Shown here piece by piece: positions 24,853-37,509 of a DNA stretch of 64,000 nucleotides; within the stretch, counting starts at the first letter, position 1; every line of letters begins with the position of its first letter. The position numbers and the translations under genes were made by a program. The DNA comes from Dromaius novaehollandiae (lineage: Eukaryota > Chordata > Aves > Casuariiformes > Dromaiidae), in the NCBI RefSeq assembly GCF_036370855.1, contig NC_088113.1, positions 21,100,501-21,164,500 of the forward strand, read 5' to 3'. The notes under the pieces are model-generated. The model saw nothing but the letters and a program-made list of their open reading frames with translations. It ran no database searches and was not told where the DNA came from.

Positions 24853-27252
24853 TGGCTGTACTTTGCCAGCACTTTCCTTGTGATCTTTTACCCCATAACA
24901 GGATTTGGTTCCTTCCCGTTGCTGTTATCCAGGGAGGGAGTGAATGGCTGTTTTTTGCATGCAAACCACAAGAAACAGAGGCCCTGGGTGTACAGAGAGT
25001 CGTAAGAGTAGCAGAGGACTTGCAGCGTGGCAGAGGTTTGGGGTTTCCTCTCACCCTGTTGTGCAGTGGAGCTGCACAGATACGCCTGCAAGTGACTGTG
25101 CTCAACCCTTTCTCAGCATGACATCGGGCATGACCAGCTGGTGTCAAAACATTATGGCAGGTTGATGAAGTCTGCTTGGACAGCAGACGATTTTCTAGGG
25201 CTAGCTGCCCTTCCGCTCCCCTTCTCCTTTTCTGTGAACAGAGATGAACAGTGGATGAGATCAGGTTTTTACAAAACAAATGATGGGTCCTTCAAAGAGG
25301 CTGGTTTGCAAGTCTCCTGCAAACCAGGAGTTCAGCTGATGTGAAGCTGTGCTACCTGCAAGTGTGATCATTGCATGCCCGGGGGAGATCACACGCACAG
25401 CCTCCGAGCCCGATTAGCAAGGAAGGCTTGGTGCACGCTCGGGGAAAGGCAAAATCCCAGCTCAGCCCCTGCTCTCGTATAGCTCTTTCCCCTCTGGTTC
25501 ATCCTCAGTGCTGGCCCCAGCTGATATGCTTGAACCAATCCGATACCAGTCAGGCAGCCTTCCAAGTAGTTATCGCTGGTCCACTGGGCTGAATTTAAAA
25601 TTAAATGTTTTCTTTGAGTGAGAGGTTTCAGAGGCTTTGTTCCCAGCTACAGCAAAGCACACTGCTACTGAAAAATAAAGGTACAACATGGGTCAGGATA
25701 TTCTGCCTGCTCATGAAGCTATCCACGAATTGCAGATATGGATTATATGACTTGAATGTTACGCTATGATGTGTGTTCAGTCATCTAAATCATATGGCGG
25801 TGTTTGAGCTTTGTCCAGATAATTGATTCAAATGTAAATTGAATTAAATCCTTTATCGGCTAAAATATGCTCTCTTTTTATCTTGATTCTTTTTTCTGTT
25901 TTTGTTGTTGAGTGGCGTAGAAAATAGGTGGTTTTAATCTAATAAATATGTATTTGACTACTTTTCTAAGAGGGCAGGTGAAATGAGTTCTGTATGGTTT
26001 GTTTTGAAATGCTTTACTATTTTGTTTGTTGAATTACTAACCTGTTTATACCTTGGCTCATGTACTCCTGGTCAATAATCTGCTTGTGGAAGTGTTTGTG
26101 CCAGTCCTTGATGGCAAGGCCAGGTGGATATTTATTTCTCTAAACGCATATTTGTCAAGCGCAAAATATTTAAATCTCTTTCCATTTTTTTATTCATGCA
26201 GTGGAGTACTGGGGTGAAACGGTGCCCTGCTGGCATCAAAGACTTGCTCAGTTTGGGAATCCGTACAGAGAGACTTGAACTGGCGTCAGGACCAGTCTGT
26301 GGCTGGCTCTGAGCATTTTGTGAACATTTTAAGCTATTTTTTCCTTAAGGCTCACTGATGTTTCATTAGAGACAGGACTAGCATGTGAAGTACAGCCCAG
26401 CAAACGAATGACCTTTAAACTTTTCTCCCAGCCTGGTTCTATTTAATCAGCAATTCCACGGATGGTAATTCTTGGAGCCAGTATCTTTCCAGTGAAGTCC
26501 GGTGGGTCCCTCACTCACCCCCACCACTTCAGTGGTGGCATTTCTAGTCCCAGAGCAAGCGTGTAGTTAGTGAGTGGAATCGGGCACTTGCTGTCCCTTA
26601 GGCTGTAAGGATTTGGGCATTTCTCACGTCTCGGGGCAGGACTCCCACCGCTGCCTACCCGGGGTGCTCACTGGCTCGTCAGAATTTCATCCCGCTCTCG
26701 ATACGTTCGATGCCTCGTCTGCTCTTCCCTTTGCACTGCTCCCCAGCAACTCGCGTCATTAGCAAGGTAAAAATCCCCGGAACGGCTCATCTCTGATGTC
26801 CATTCAAGACTGTCATTTCCTGCTGACAGCTCTTGGTTTCACGTGCTTCAGAGGAAGGTACAAGAACTTTGCAGCACATCTGAGAAAACCCCTCTGCCTC
26901 CTCTCCCTTTTCTTGCTCTCAGAAGGTCTCTGGGAGTAAGAGATTGGAGTCAGAGCCCGCTGCAGTGAAATATCCCTGAAATGTGTTACCAGTCACTGTG
27001 ATGACTGCGTGTGTCCTCAGTGTCCGTGTAAGTGTCCAGACCTCTTTTGAATCTAAGCAACGTCTTGGCTTTGGAGATCATCTTTGGCAGAATATCCCAT
27101 GTTAGAATTGCCTACGTGAAAATACATTTCCTCCTGCCAGTTCCCCCGAGGTGGAGAAGTCCCTGCTTTGGCTGTTTGTACCACAGTGCTGTTTGCTAGA
27201 AGTGTTCTGCTTTCTGTCTTTGCGTACCTCACTACGTTCCCCCTCGCCGCAG

Positions 27253-27363
27253 TGCCTGGGGCTGGCCGTTCGGTGCACGTGCACACTGGAAATCCCAGAG
27301 TTTTGTGATTATTTCGAGAGCTGGTTGTTCTGGAGCAACTGGTGCAGCAACCTGGCGTACAGG
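27253..27363 (+). other. Splice-bounded Cys/Trp-rich frame, unrecognised
   Basis: A 37-codon frame, phase 0 to 0, lies between a pyrimidine-rich acceptor and a GTATGT donor. It has six Cys and three Trp, including the string WLFWSNWCSNLAYR. No partner exons or family match were found, so it may be chance. Confidence 0.12.
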
Positions 27364-30300
27364 GTATGTGAAGGCTCCGTACCCAGCATGGCTGGATTGC
27401 TGGGAGTGCCGCCTGTACTATCCACTTCATATTAGGGAAAAAAAACAGGCAAGGTCCATCTTTCCTTCCATCCACCAGTGCCTTGGGAGGCACTGCATAA
27501 CCCTCGTAACACGCAGTGTTCCCCGAAAGGTACTGGATTGCTCCTACGTTGGCATAATAAGAGGTCTGCTTGTGCCTGTCATTGCTGCCAGCTGCTGAAC
27601 ATCAATATATATAGATCGTTGTTATACAGCTGCTTGCATGTGTGTTGCGTTTATAGGGGAAAAATGGCAAATAAAATCGTTCATGCCCAAACTTGCTACT
27701 ATTCAGAATCTGAATTTCTCTCTCCCTGTCTCTACGCTGGGCCATTAAGAATCAGAGATCCGGTGAGTGGCTTCAGAGCCTGACTTTGGCTATTTAGAAA
27801 GCATCCATTCAGTAAATCATACGGGGAGCAGCTGCCGCTCTCTGCTGAGCCAAGACACAACAGATAAAATATTGCTCATCTATTTGGTTTGCTAGAAATA
27901 AAGTTGCTGTAGTGGAACATCATTACAGGCTCTTCTTAATTCACCTCAGGGCTATTTCTAATAGCAGCACACAATTCTCCTGCGACAGTGTGAGTGAATG
28001 AGATGGGTGTTTTGATGTCAAGCTGAATATAAGAAAGGTTTTAGGAATCAAAGTTTTGAAAGAATAACTACTGTTTGTGCTCTGATGCTGGAAGAGGTCC
28101 CTGTTTTGTTATTAACACTATAGCTATTGAAAGTCCTGACACTTGTTCCTTGGAGACTTGAAGCAATTCAATTCATGAAATACTGTTTCAGTGGTTTTTT
28201 TTGTTTAAAGTTGCTGCATGTTGGTGAAGCTGAAGGTGGCCTTGATTGCTAGCGGAGGCCTCCAGGGCTGGCGTTACGTTAATACTTGTTTGGTTTTTTC
28301 AGCTGTGAGACAACCTGGAAACCTGTTTCTGTCCAGCTCCTGGCTTCCAGGAGTTAGCGACTTGCATATGAGCAGGGCTGTTCATGAAGTTTTGTCCAAA
28401 GTATTTGAATTTCGGCTCACTGCTTTGCACAAATGCTGTCACCGTGATATTCAGCAATGGGGCCGTGGCATCTCTAGGCATGTTGCCCACTAATCTGACA
28501 AGCTGCTAAAGAGTTTTACTTGAGGAGGGGAATAAAAAAAGGTAGGAAGCCAATAGGAGTGTCCCAGGGTAGGGCTGGGTGCGTATTTTCTTTGGCAAGG
28601 AAATGGCATCTCATCAGGATCCTGCTTTTCCCCTTAACCCTGCTCTCCAGACGTCACTCCGTCTTCTCACTGGTGTTACCGCTTGGCTAAAAAAAGCAGG
28701 AGCGTTGCATGGGTTTGAAGACGGTACCATATCGCGAGTTAGGCGGGCAAAGGACGTGATCTTCTCTCTGTGTTATGTCTTTAAACGTCCAGTCACGGGT
28801 GTGGAGGCAGCTGGTGCTTTGTGCCCGTTTTGGGTGTGGGCTGCTGCAGCAGAGCCGCGTATGCAGCTCTTCTGGAGAGGCATTTCTTTGTCCTTGCTGG
28901 TCTTAATTATTCCCTATAAAACAGGGAGAACTGGCTGAAAGCGTGTGGCTGCTCTAGCTTGCAGAAAAGCAGCTCGCGTTGCCCAGAGTGACAAAGCTAA
29001 GGAAACGCGACGAGGCGCCCGGGCCCCTCCGCGCCGCATCGCGCTGTGGCTGACAAAACAGATGGTCTTTGTTCGGCTGCGGCGCAGGCCCTGCCCGCGC
29101 CGTGATTTAGTGACGGCAGCGCCGTGACCCTGAAGTCCCGGATATTTAATCACGGGCTGCTTCAGCGTCGCTCCCGAAGGGCACCGTGCCGCCGGCCCGC
29201 GGGGGGTTCGGTGCCGGTGACGAGATGCTGGTGGTCGCTGGGCAGAAATGAGCAACGGGAGAAAATGATCTACAATTTGCTGGGCTTATCGGGGTCGGTC
29301 TGAGCAGCGCTGCTGTGCTTTCCAGGCAGGAATACTGCTGATGCCGACAGTCGTACTAAGCACGGTCCCTCTCCGGACAGCCCGGAGAGCCTCTGCTTAA
29401 CAGTCACTTCTGCTGCAAAAGAAGAAAGCGGGCGCTGAAATAGCAGCGCTCGGAGAGCAGAGCTCTCGCGAACTGTTAGCGATGACCTCGATTCGTATGT
29501 GAGGGCTGCAAAGTATCGTGATTCAGTGAGAATATTTATCCTGAGCTGTGCTGCACGAGCTCAGAGTCTCGAGACCTCATTTTATCTGAGTCATTTTTGT
29601 GTCAAATAGGGGAGTTTTTTTAAACTCCGACTGCGTGCTCCCCGTAAACCTCCAGAGCGCTCAGCTCCCGTGCATAAAAGTTTCTCGACGTGCTAGTGAT
29701 GGAGCTGTTTAGTTCGGCTCCATTTCCATGCGCCCGGTGACTTTGTTACGCGGCAGTTCCCTGCAGCCAGCGTCTCTTTGATGCTAGGTGGTGTACGGCA
29801 CATTAAAAATCCTTAACGTGGTTTGCAAAGTCCCACTAAAACCCTACTGGGACTTTGATGTTGAGAAGATTCCTCTCAAAGCGCCCAACCCTCTGAAGCT
29901 CGCCCGGCCCTTATCTCGGAGGCAGACCGGCAAGCGGCTGCCTCGGGCAGTGCAATATCAGTGGCAGCAAAACCGTGTAGTGATTATTTATGGTCTGAGC
30001 ATCTGCAGTCAGGAGAGGCTGCTGGAAACTGCCAGAGCCTGGTGATGCCTTGAAGAATCCAGTTCTTTGTTTCGGGGACGGTATTAAGGGCTGCGTGTGT
30101 TGGTGCTGCCGTTTCGCTATCTGTGAAGATCCAGCTGAAATTTCTCGGCAGAGCACTGTGTAATTTCATGCACAAATTCCCGTTGTAAGCCTCTCTGCTC
30201 CCACATGCTTATAAAGGGCCTCTTTTGTCGAGCGATAACGTGCTAAAAGCAACTGTGGAACCTTACTTAGAATAGCCCAAATGATTTTAATTAGACTGCA

Positions 30301-30733
30301 GCAAGCTTTTAACCATGACATCTTGCTGCTGCCATGCATATGAATAGCATGTGCCTTCGCTCAGCGCCGCGCGGCCACGCGCTCACGGACTGACCCCGCC
30401 AGCACCGCCGTGTCTCCGGGGCATCGCCGTCGCCCGCACGAGGAGCGCTGCCCGCGGGCTCCCTTGCTGCACGGTGTTAATGGATCCTGCGTTGTTGCAA
30501 TGGTGCCAGCATCTTGCTTTTGCTATGTGAGTGAATGAAATTGGCTTTTGAATTGGTCTTTTATTTAGTTTATTCTATAGTGTGAAATATGTGGGTCTAG
30601 AGTGTGGCTCACTCCCGTGTGCTATATCTGTCTTCAAGGCTGATGGGTTTTTTTTGTGCAATGGGTCTGATACTGTAACAAATTATTTTTTGGAGTTAAA
30701 GGGGGATTAAGGGAGTGGTTTTCACATATTTTT

Positions 30734-30751
30734 TATATATATATATATATA
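30734..30751. repeat. (TA)9 microsatellite
   Basis: Nine TA units directly before the CpG island. Confidence 0.95.
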
Positions 30752-31250
30752 GTGCACAGGAATTGATTTAATTGATTTTTAAAAAAGTTTTCCCACGCCT
30801 GTTTTTGGGCACAGTGTTCTGCATAACTTTCCCAACCGTTTTCCGTTCAGCCCTAGTGCTAACGCTGAAGCCACGAGCTCCTTCATCCGTGCGTGAGACG
30901 GCATCGGCCTTCAAGGAAGCCTTTTGCCCTGCTTTAGGTTGCTCCCGCTCGTGGGGTGGTGCTTTGCTCTGGGGGGGGGCACGGAGCGCTGCCCCGGCCG
31001 CGTCCCCGCGGTTTGGCTGCCGCACGCGCGGGGGCTGCGCAGGCTCCCGGGGCAGCTCCAGGCGGGGGGAAGAACCGCTCCGTGGTTCAGAGGGAGCCGC
31101 CCGCGCTTCACGGCCTGTCCCGGGCTGGGCTGCAGGCGGCGGGGCCGCGCCGGCACCGGGGGCACCTTCCGCTCGAGGCCGCGGCGCAGCGCCGCGCCGC
31201 CAGGGGCCGCTATAACCGTGGGGGCGGCACAGCGCCGGCCCCGCCCCGTC

Positions 31251-31308
31251 CCGCGCCGCCGGTTCGAGCCTGGGCCCCGCCGCGCCGCCGGTTCGAGCCT
31301 CGGCCCTG
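31251..31308. repeat. Two tandem copies of a 29-bp GC-rich unit
   Basis: Copies at 31251-31279 and 31280-31308 share CCGCGCCGCCGGTTCGAGCC and differ slightly at the end. GGTTCGAGCC resembles the internal B box of tRNA genes (GGTTCGANTCC), but no tRNA cloverleaf surrounds it. Confidence 0.9.
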
Positions 31309-31720
31309 CCGCGTCGTCTGGCTGCCGGGGCGGCATCGGGCCTCACGTTGCCTCCGGCAGCACCCGGGATGGCCCCGAGGCCGTGCCGCTCTTGCTTGCC
31401 GCCCTGCGGGTGGGTGGGTGTGAGCCGCCCCCCGGTGAGTCCGGGAGCGAGGTGTCCATGCAGGGCCTGGCGCCGTGGGCCGCGCTCCCGGCCTGGCTCT
31501 GACCACCTCCCGCTTCACCGGCTGCGAAAACGCGGCTGCATCTCGCTTCCCTCCCCTCGGCGGCGGCCGGGCTGCTGCGAGATGGCGGCGCCTGTCACCA
31601 TCCCGGCCTAGTGCGGCCTCCTCGTCTCCGCCTGTCCGCGTGGCGCCTCGAAGCCCGGCCTGAGGCCCGACCGCCGCCGGAGCCGCGTCTCTGCTGAGAG
31701 CTGAGAACAAGCCACAAGGC

Positions 31721-34700
31721 CGAAAATCTTCCCTTGCAGAAGATATATGTCTGTAATAAAGGCTGCTGCTAATTCTTTCCTGGGATTAAGAGGTACCATC
31801 AAGGAAAACTTTGCCCGATATTGCTTTTCTTTTTGTAAAGTGAAGCTTTCCCAAACCTGAGGCGAGACAGAAACGTGACTGTGATTCTGTGCTGCTCTCT
31901 TGCAGTCAGATGGAAATAGCTGTCTTTATTCAAAGTCTCGGTTGGCGCCGCGATCCAGACATTTCCTTAGACAACAAAATGGACAGAAATCCATTTTCCA
32001 GGCTGGAAGGAAGGCAAAAAATAAATTGGAAGAATGAAGAGTGAAGAGGAATTGAGGCGTTCACAGGGCTTTCAGCATGAATGATTTGAAGTGATGGGAA
32101 GAAGGCAGGTACAGCATTTGTTTGTTTAAAAGACAGGACTAGATTTGACTTTAAGATGCGCATTGCATCGCTGAGAAGTCCGCTGCCATGTTTCTGCTGG
32201 GAGACGTGCACATACGGCACGTAGTGCACATACGGCACGTAGCACACGTGCGGTGATTGCGGTGCAGGCCGCTTGCTTGCAGACACAAGGTGACTCTCGC
32301 ATGGGGTGGTTCTGGCCACGTGCCCCAAAGGCAGGGCGCTTGAGCTGTGCATGCACCATGGCCTGTTGTCCGAGATTCCCGGGTGTCCAAAAAGAGGGTT
32401 GTAGCTGCTTCTGCTGGTCTGAGCAGGCCCTTGGATATCAGGCCGTTCGTGGCAAGCAACCAAGTTTGTCTTTTTTGGGCTGGAAGAAGAAGAATGTCCC
32501 AGGGGAGCCTGGAGTATGACAGCCCCGACAAAGTCGAAATGGAAGATGGCCACCCAGAGAGTGGTTCAAGACAGCTTTTAGATTTCATCTCACTCTCCAG
32601 AGTGACCAACAGACACCTACTAAATCTCATAAAATTCAGTGAAACCAGCACCTGCCCAAAGCATCTGGTGTTGTATCTGGGGCGGGACTTGCAGGCGGGA
32701 GCACGGTGCTGCTAAGGAGCATTGCCCTGTGCCGCAGGTGCTACGTGGTCTGAAGGAGTGCTCGCCTGGTCTCTGTTACCACATCTGCTCTGTAGCGTGG
32801 TGGTACTTGAGGCCTCTTTGCAGACTTTCCCACCTGGTGTTGCTTGATTAAGCTGTAAGTCCTGTGGTACAAGATGCAGCTTTCAGCCTTGCGTTGTGGA
32901 GCTCTGCTGTCTTGTTAAGGCCTGAGGACGTGTGTGCAAAATGCTCGTCATTCTTTATTTCAGTTCTTGCACTGCAGCTCATCGCAGTAGCATCTGGATA
33001 ACAGAGTTTGTCCCTTTTCTGTAGCTGATAAGGTTCCGCTCATTTTACTTTGGTTTGCATCTCGGAAGCAGAAAGTTTCCTGTCTATAAAATTCCCAGAG
33101 ACATTGATTTGCTGTTGTCTCATTGTAGCAATTTTACTGTCTGCCTTGCTGTTTATGCTCAGCATTGCAGATGCATCCGGAAATCAATGCTGCTGTTCTG
33201 GGTCTTTTTGACAGGCAGCTCCTCAGAACCGTTGGCAGTGAGTTTTGTGCGCTTCTCCCTGTTTTTCCTTCTTGTGCTCTCTGCGTGGTCCTTCCTCAAC
33301 ATAACGTTCCTGTTTTGAGTGTTCCATATGTAGGAAACTGCACGGGCGAGCGATCAGACAGCAGTGAATCCGCCGAGGGTGCTTCTGACGTCTGCCCACG
33401 CACGACGCGCCACGAGTCCCCGGTACGTGCGCTCAGCAGAAGATTGCTGTGTGTCCTGGGTCAGGGTGAGCCTGGAATCAATGCAGCGAGGCTCAGCATT
33501 GTTGTAAAGAGTCATTAGCGTTAATTGAGCTGCTCTGCCCTTGTGGACCGCTGACAATGGAAGCTGCTAAGCCAACCGTGAATTTGGCTGTGGGAATTGT
33601 GGGATTCCCACAATCCTGTGATAAAGTCCAGTCTCAAAGCTTGAGGAGAGTTTGATTTCTTCAACAATTCTTACTAAAACTCTCCAACTCTTTTCTAGGA
33701 CACAGCATGGGGATTTTTGACAGGTGTTTTGACAAATCCTGTTGCAGGAAATTAGCTTTTAAAGCCCTGTAGGGCTGGCTCTAGAAGGATTCATTCATCC
33801 CAAACCAAACAAGAACACAAATAACTTTAGAAAGACAGAAGATGTGCTGTCATCAAAAATGCTTTACTATCGCAGGGCTTTTGGTTAGCATAATTCAATG
33901 CTTTACGCTGAACTGGAGAATTCAGAGAGAGGTTCCCTTCTTCCATTTCTCTGAGCACTTTCATCAATAGGTGTGGAAAAAACATCTCTGCTGTGCATGG
34001 CTGTTTGCAGTAGGGCAGAGTGAGGAAGGCAGCAGCAAAACACTTTTCCACAGATTTATTTTCCAGTTTCTGGACTGAATTGCCACTGACCATCTCACTG
34101 GCCAAGGTATCAGACTTACCGCAGTGCACATGCTACTGTATTGTCATCATTGCCGTATTCCCCGGTAAAAGTGACAGGCAGGGGACAACAATTTGTAAGG
34201 GGAATTTTAACTACTCTGAAGCCAGGCTGGAAATTCACAGCCCAGATGCAGACATAGTGTTTAAAACTTACTCCATTACTCTTTCTCTCTTTTCACAGAG
34301 TTTTTTCTAGCAGCCTAACTTAGTCTGAGGTTTGTTATGCCATTTTTCCTGGCCGAGTGCTTTCTTTTTTCTACAGGACTGTTCTCTTGAGCTGGCTTCT
34401 TCGTTTTGTTGACCTCAGAAAAGCTACTTTCTGCTGAAATTTGAACTGAGCAATTTTATCAATGTTCACGACATCCATTTGAAAGGAGTCACTTCCTAGG
34501 AAGTGTGCCTGCAAGAGAACAGGCCGAGTATTTGTACAAGAGTCTGCGCTATTATAGGTTGTAACTTATGCTACTAGGTTTGTTTTTTTTCACCTTGAGA
34601 GACAGGATTCAGTTTGTGTGTGTGTCCTTAAAAAGGAGTTACTATTTGCCTCTTAAAGGAGCTTTACAGACTGAAGTTACTCTTCTTTCTTTTTATTCAT

Positions 34701-36149
34701 CACATAAATATAAATAAAGTTTGTGTTCCTCTGGCATGCACGCCTCCAGAATATATGGAAAACAGCATCTTGTCATCAAAATGTTGTGTTTTTCAAACCG
34801 TGGAGGAAAGATTCTGAATTCTTTTCCCTTTATGTTGCTTAATATTTTACTTTGACATGTTTGTGATACTCCTAATTTCTCTCTAAACTTTTGTGATTCT
34901 GAATGCTAGAGGAAAAAATCAGAAAATATAACCATATTTAATAGAGAAGAAAAAATTTGTAAACTCTAATATTTCTTTTCTAAATTACCTGCTGTTTTTA
35001 ATCTGCTGTCTTTCAGAGCTGCCAGTTTTGGGACAGTTCAGACCACTGAAGGCTGCTCTGTAGGGTCTTTCCACTTCACATTAGTCTTTCAGCAGGTCTT
35101 CTGCTGTTCAGTATTTGTATTGTGATGGTCTTTTGTAGCATCTCTTGAAGTGCTTTGTTTTAATGTATATTCCCTTGTTACTGCAGAACTAAATTCAGTG
35201 TTCTGCTAAGTGATATCTAAATCACATCTGCAATGAGAGAATTAAATAAAGGTGAATGAGAGAGAAGCAAAGGATATGAGTGAAAAAAACCTTGCTCAAC
35301 AAGAAGGAATACCTGCAGCTATGTGTAAAATGTACTGCATTACTTACAGCTTAGGCTTGCTGCCGTTATTACAACGTATGTGTGTCAGATGTGGACACAG
35401 GTGTCTATCTCGTGCCATTCACCTGCAAGATTATCCAATTTGTGCATGCAATCATATTGTGCATATACAGTAATTCAGATGTTTGTGTACCTAGTTGCAT
35501 GTCTACTTTTATGTATGCTCGGTAGCTGACTTTTAGCAGAAGTGTAGTGGAGATGCTCTTGTAGCGTGTCAAAGACCAGAGCACAGTGTAGTGGAGACTT
35601 GGCTGCGGGTGTTTATGGTGATCACTCAGCCTTGTGAATTTGAATGGGGTTCTTCAAAAGGGAACAAAAACAAGAGAAACACAGGTTGTTCCAGGCAATA
35701 AAAACACGTCAGGGCAAGCAGTGAAGTCAGCAGTAAAATCAGTAAGTGTAAATCAACCTGAGCGTTCTGGGGAGGAAACGGGGAGAGCAGGACCAGAGCT
35801 GCCGAGGCGATGGTCAGATGTGGACGCAGTGATGAGCTGGAGGGGGACTGGCCGCCAGTGAAGACCATGATTTTTGACTTCACTCTGCTGCTCCAACCTT
35901 CTTGGGTAGCTAAATTCATCCTCTGTTTCTGGGACTAGGCTGTCATCAACAGGTCAAATGCAGTCCGGATTTAGGTGTATGTTAAATAAAACAAAAGCTC
36001 ATACAGAGTTTCTGTGATAGCGTGAGGCCTTGGAAGCAACTGGAAACATAAACTGAAGGACCTCGCTGCTCGGTGAGAGCAGTTTCCTATTACTGCGAGA
36101 AAACACTGTGCAGTGTCAAATACCATTCTAATACTGGTTTTTGCTGCCA
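31721..36149. other. Intergenic stretch between CpG island and CR1 remnant
   Basis: No named gene. Contents are two exact 18-bp tandem units at 32206-32241, overlapping long open frames on both strands at 31.9-32.7 kb without family signature, and an inverted repeat at 33589-33614. One plus frame from ATG 32494 (MSQGSLEYDSPDKVEME) to 32715 looks coding-like in composition but has no recognisable homology. Confidence 0.45.
32206..32253. repeat. 18-bp tandem repeat, two exact copies plus a degenerate part
   Basis: The unit GTGCACATACGGCACGTA occurs at 32206-32223 and 32224-32241, followed by a partial GCACACGTGCGG. Each unit carries CpG and near-palindromic CACGT strings. Confidence 0.95.
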
Positions 36150-36530
36150 TTTGTGTTCCTATGGGAAAGCTGTTCCAGACCTCGCTGTGGTTGTAGCAGC
36201 TTTCTCCTAATTTCAGCCTGAATTTATTTACTGCTGTTTGTTCATGTGCCAACATTGTCCATTAGCCTAAATAGCTCTCCTCTCTCCTCTTAGTGTTTAC
36301 CCCCTCCTATATTTATGGAGAACAATCGTATCTCTACCCAGTCTTTGTTCTGCTAGACCAAACAAGCCAACCGTTCCTCTCTCAAGACAGGCTCTCCAGT
36401 TTGCTAACCCTCTTAGTAGCCCTTTTCTGACGGTTTCAGTTTGAATTCGTCCCTGTGGAACATGGGTGACCAGACCAGAACAAAGCGCTCGGATAAGATC
36501 TTCCCAGGGCCCTGCACAATGGAAACTTCT
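36150..36530 (-). mobile_element. Old CR1/L3-type LINE remnant, antisense
   Basis: The stretch reads like the reverse complement of the CR1-type 3' region. Strings such as GTTCATGTGCCAACATTGTC, TAGCCTAAATAGCTC and CTTAGTAGCCCTTTTCTGACGG, and the run toward CCAGACCAGAACAAAG, follow the order of old CR1/L3 consensus sequence. It is heavily diverged with no coding frame left, and the boundaries are approximate. Confidence 0.65.
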
Positions 36531-37478
36531 GCGAAGCCGGGCCAGAGCTCCGTGCCGAGGATGCCGTCCCTGCGTCGTCCGCGCGGGCTGCTGGAGGGCC
36601 CCAGCGCGTCGCTGCTGCCGCCCTCCCGGTGTCCTGCCGTGACATGTCTGCTGTGCCGCAGCCGGGCAAAACCACTGCTGCTGGGTAAGGACTTGGGACT
36701 GTGGTGCTCTCTTCTCGAGAGCCTTTCAGAGAAACACCTTTCTCTGTGGATGGCTGCTATTTTTCTTTGAAATGCACATTGCTGCTGCCCTCAGCTCTTT
36801 CAGCTAGCATAGGCATTGCTTATTCAAAATGATATTTATTGTTGTTTTTAACACGTTTCAGTGCAGCTTTATCTTTTGCAATCAATTTGTGAAACTCTTA
36901 ACAGATACAATTGAAATCAATTTGAAGCTCAGTCTTGAAGCCAATACTTATCATGATTCTGCAACCTTTCCAAGTTGCTTTTTGTAAAGAAAATATTTTT
37001 CCAGTGCTGCACTTGAAACAGGAATGAATGTTATAAATCTTAACTCCTCAGGGACTGGGAAAACTAGATCATTTCCTACTCTAAGCCTCTTTGGTTACGT
37101 GCGCATGTTCAACAGAAGCTCTGTGCACAGTCTTCCTCATACAGACAGTCCATATTCTGCCTTTTGTCAAGTTTAGACACTTCAGTAATTGTCATGATTT
37201 CCTAAAGTGTTGGTTTCCTCAAGATGTGAATTTCCCCATTGGGGCCACTATTGCAGAGCATCTGTTTTAAGAGGAAAAAAGCAGTGTCCAAGTAAGTAGT
37301 CTGGGCCGTGAAGAGAAACAGCGTTCAGTACGGTCAGTAGTGACGTTACTTTATATAAATCAATACAGGTGGCAGCTGGGTGTTGCTTGCAAGGAGCAGG
37401 AATATAGAGGAATGCCTGATTATTAGATGTGAAGGAAAAGGTTGCGAGGAAAAGGTGTGTCTGGTTGGCTGCAACTTT

Positions 37479-37485
37479 TATATAA
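37479..37485 (+). promoter_or_regulatory. TATA box of the OCX36 candidate
   Basis: TATATAA lies about 30 nt before the start of a 5' noncoding exon that ends at a GTAATA donor (37605). The arrangement parallels the TENP promoter at the other end of the pair. Confidence 0.65.
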
Positions 37486-37509
37486 GGGCAACTTCTTCCA
37501 TCTCATTTG

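Larger units (their letters stand above)
23987..30355. other. Intergenic stretch downstream of gene 1
   Basis: No recognisable gene. It contains one Cys/Trp-rich splice-bounded frame at 27253-27363 (acceptor CTCGCCGCAG, donor GTATGT) of unknown meaning. A plus ORF at 28218-28493 is only vaguely BPI-like in composition. There is a short CpG-richer patch at about 28970-29220. No exon following the BPI-fold plan was found, so I see no evidence for a fourth paralogue here. Confidence 0.45.
30360..31720. promoter_or_regulatory. CpG island between gene 1 and the OCX36 candidate
   Basis: About 1.3 kb is strongly GC-rich with dense CpG, unlike the AT-rich surroundings; the densest part is 30940-31690. 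It contains GATGGCGGCG at 31581, matching the YY1-type element often found at housekeeping start sites. Many overlapping open frames on both strands are explained by lack of stops in GC-rich sequence. The next exons of any transcript from it are not recognised. A pyrimidine-rich acceptor at 31737 is followed by a 37-codon frame (31747-31860) that I cannot name. It could serve a noncoding RNA or an unlinked gene. The OCX36 candidate has its own TATA box 5.8 kb away. Confidence 0.55.

Noticed and set aside
28218-28493. ORF with BPI-like composition (LFLSSSWLPGVSDLHMS)
   Set aside because: No splice phase or exon length of the BPI-fold plan, and no neighbouring paralogous exons.
31251-31308. tRNA gene suggested by GGTTCGAGCC
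   Set aside because: No A box at the right distance and no cloverleaf can be drawn.
30768-31710. Several 140-190 codon frames on both strands
   Set aside because: Explained by the CpG island; low-complexity Ala/Arg/Gly/Pro content.
31930-32651. Overlapping minus-strand frames of 207 and 166 codons
   Set aside because: Two frames of the same strand and one on the other are open together. The repeated 'YVPYVH' comes from the 18-bp tandem repeat.
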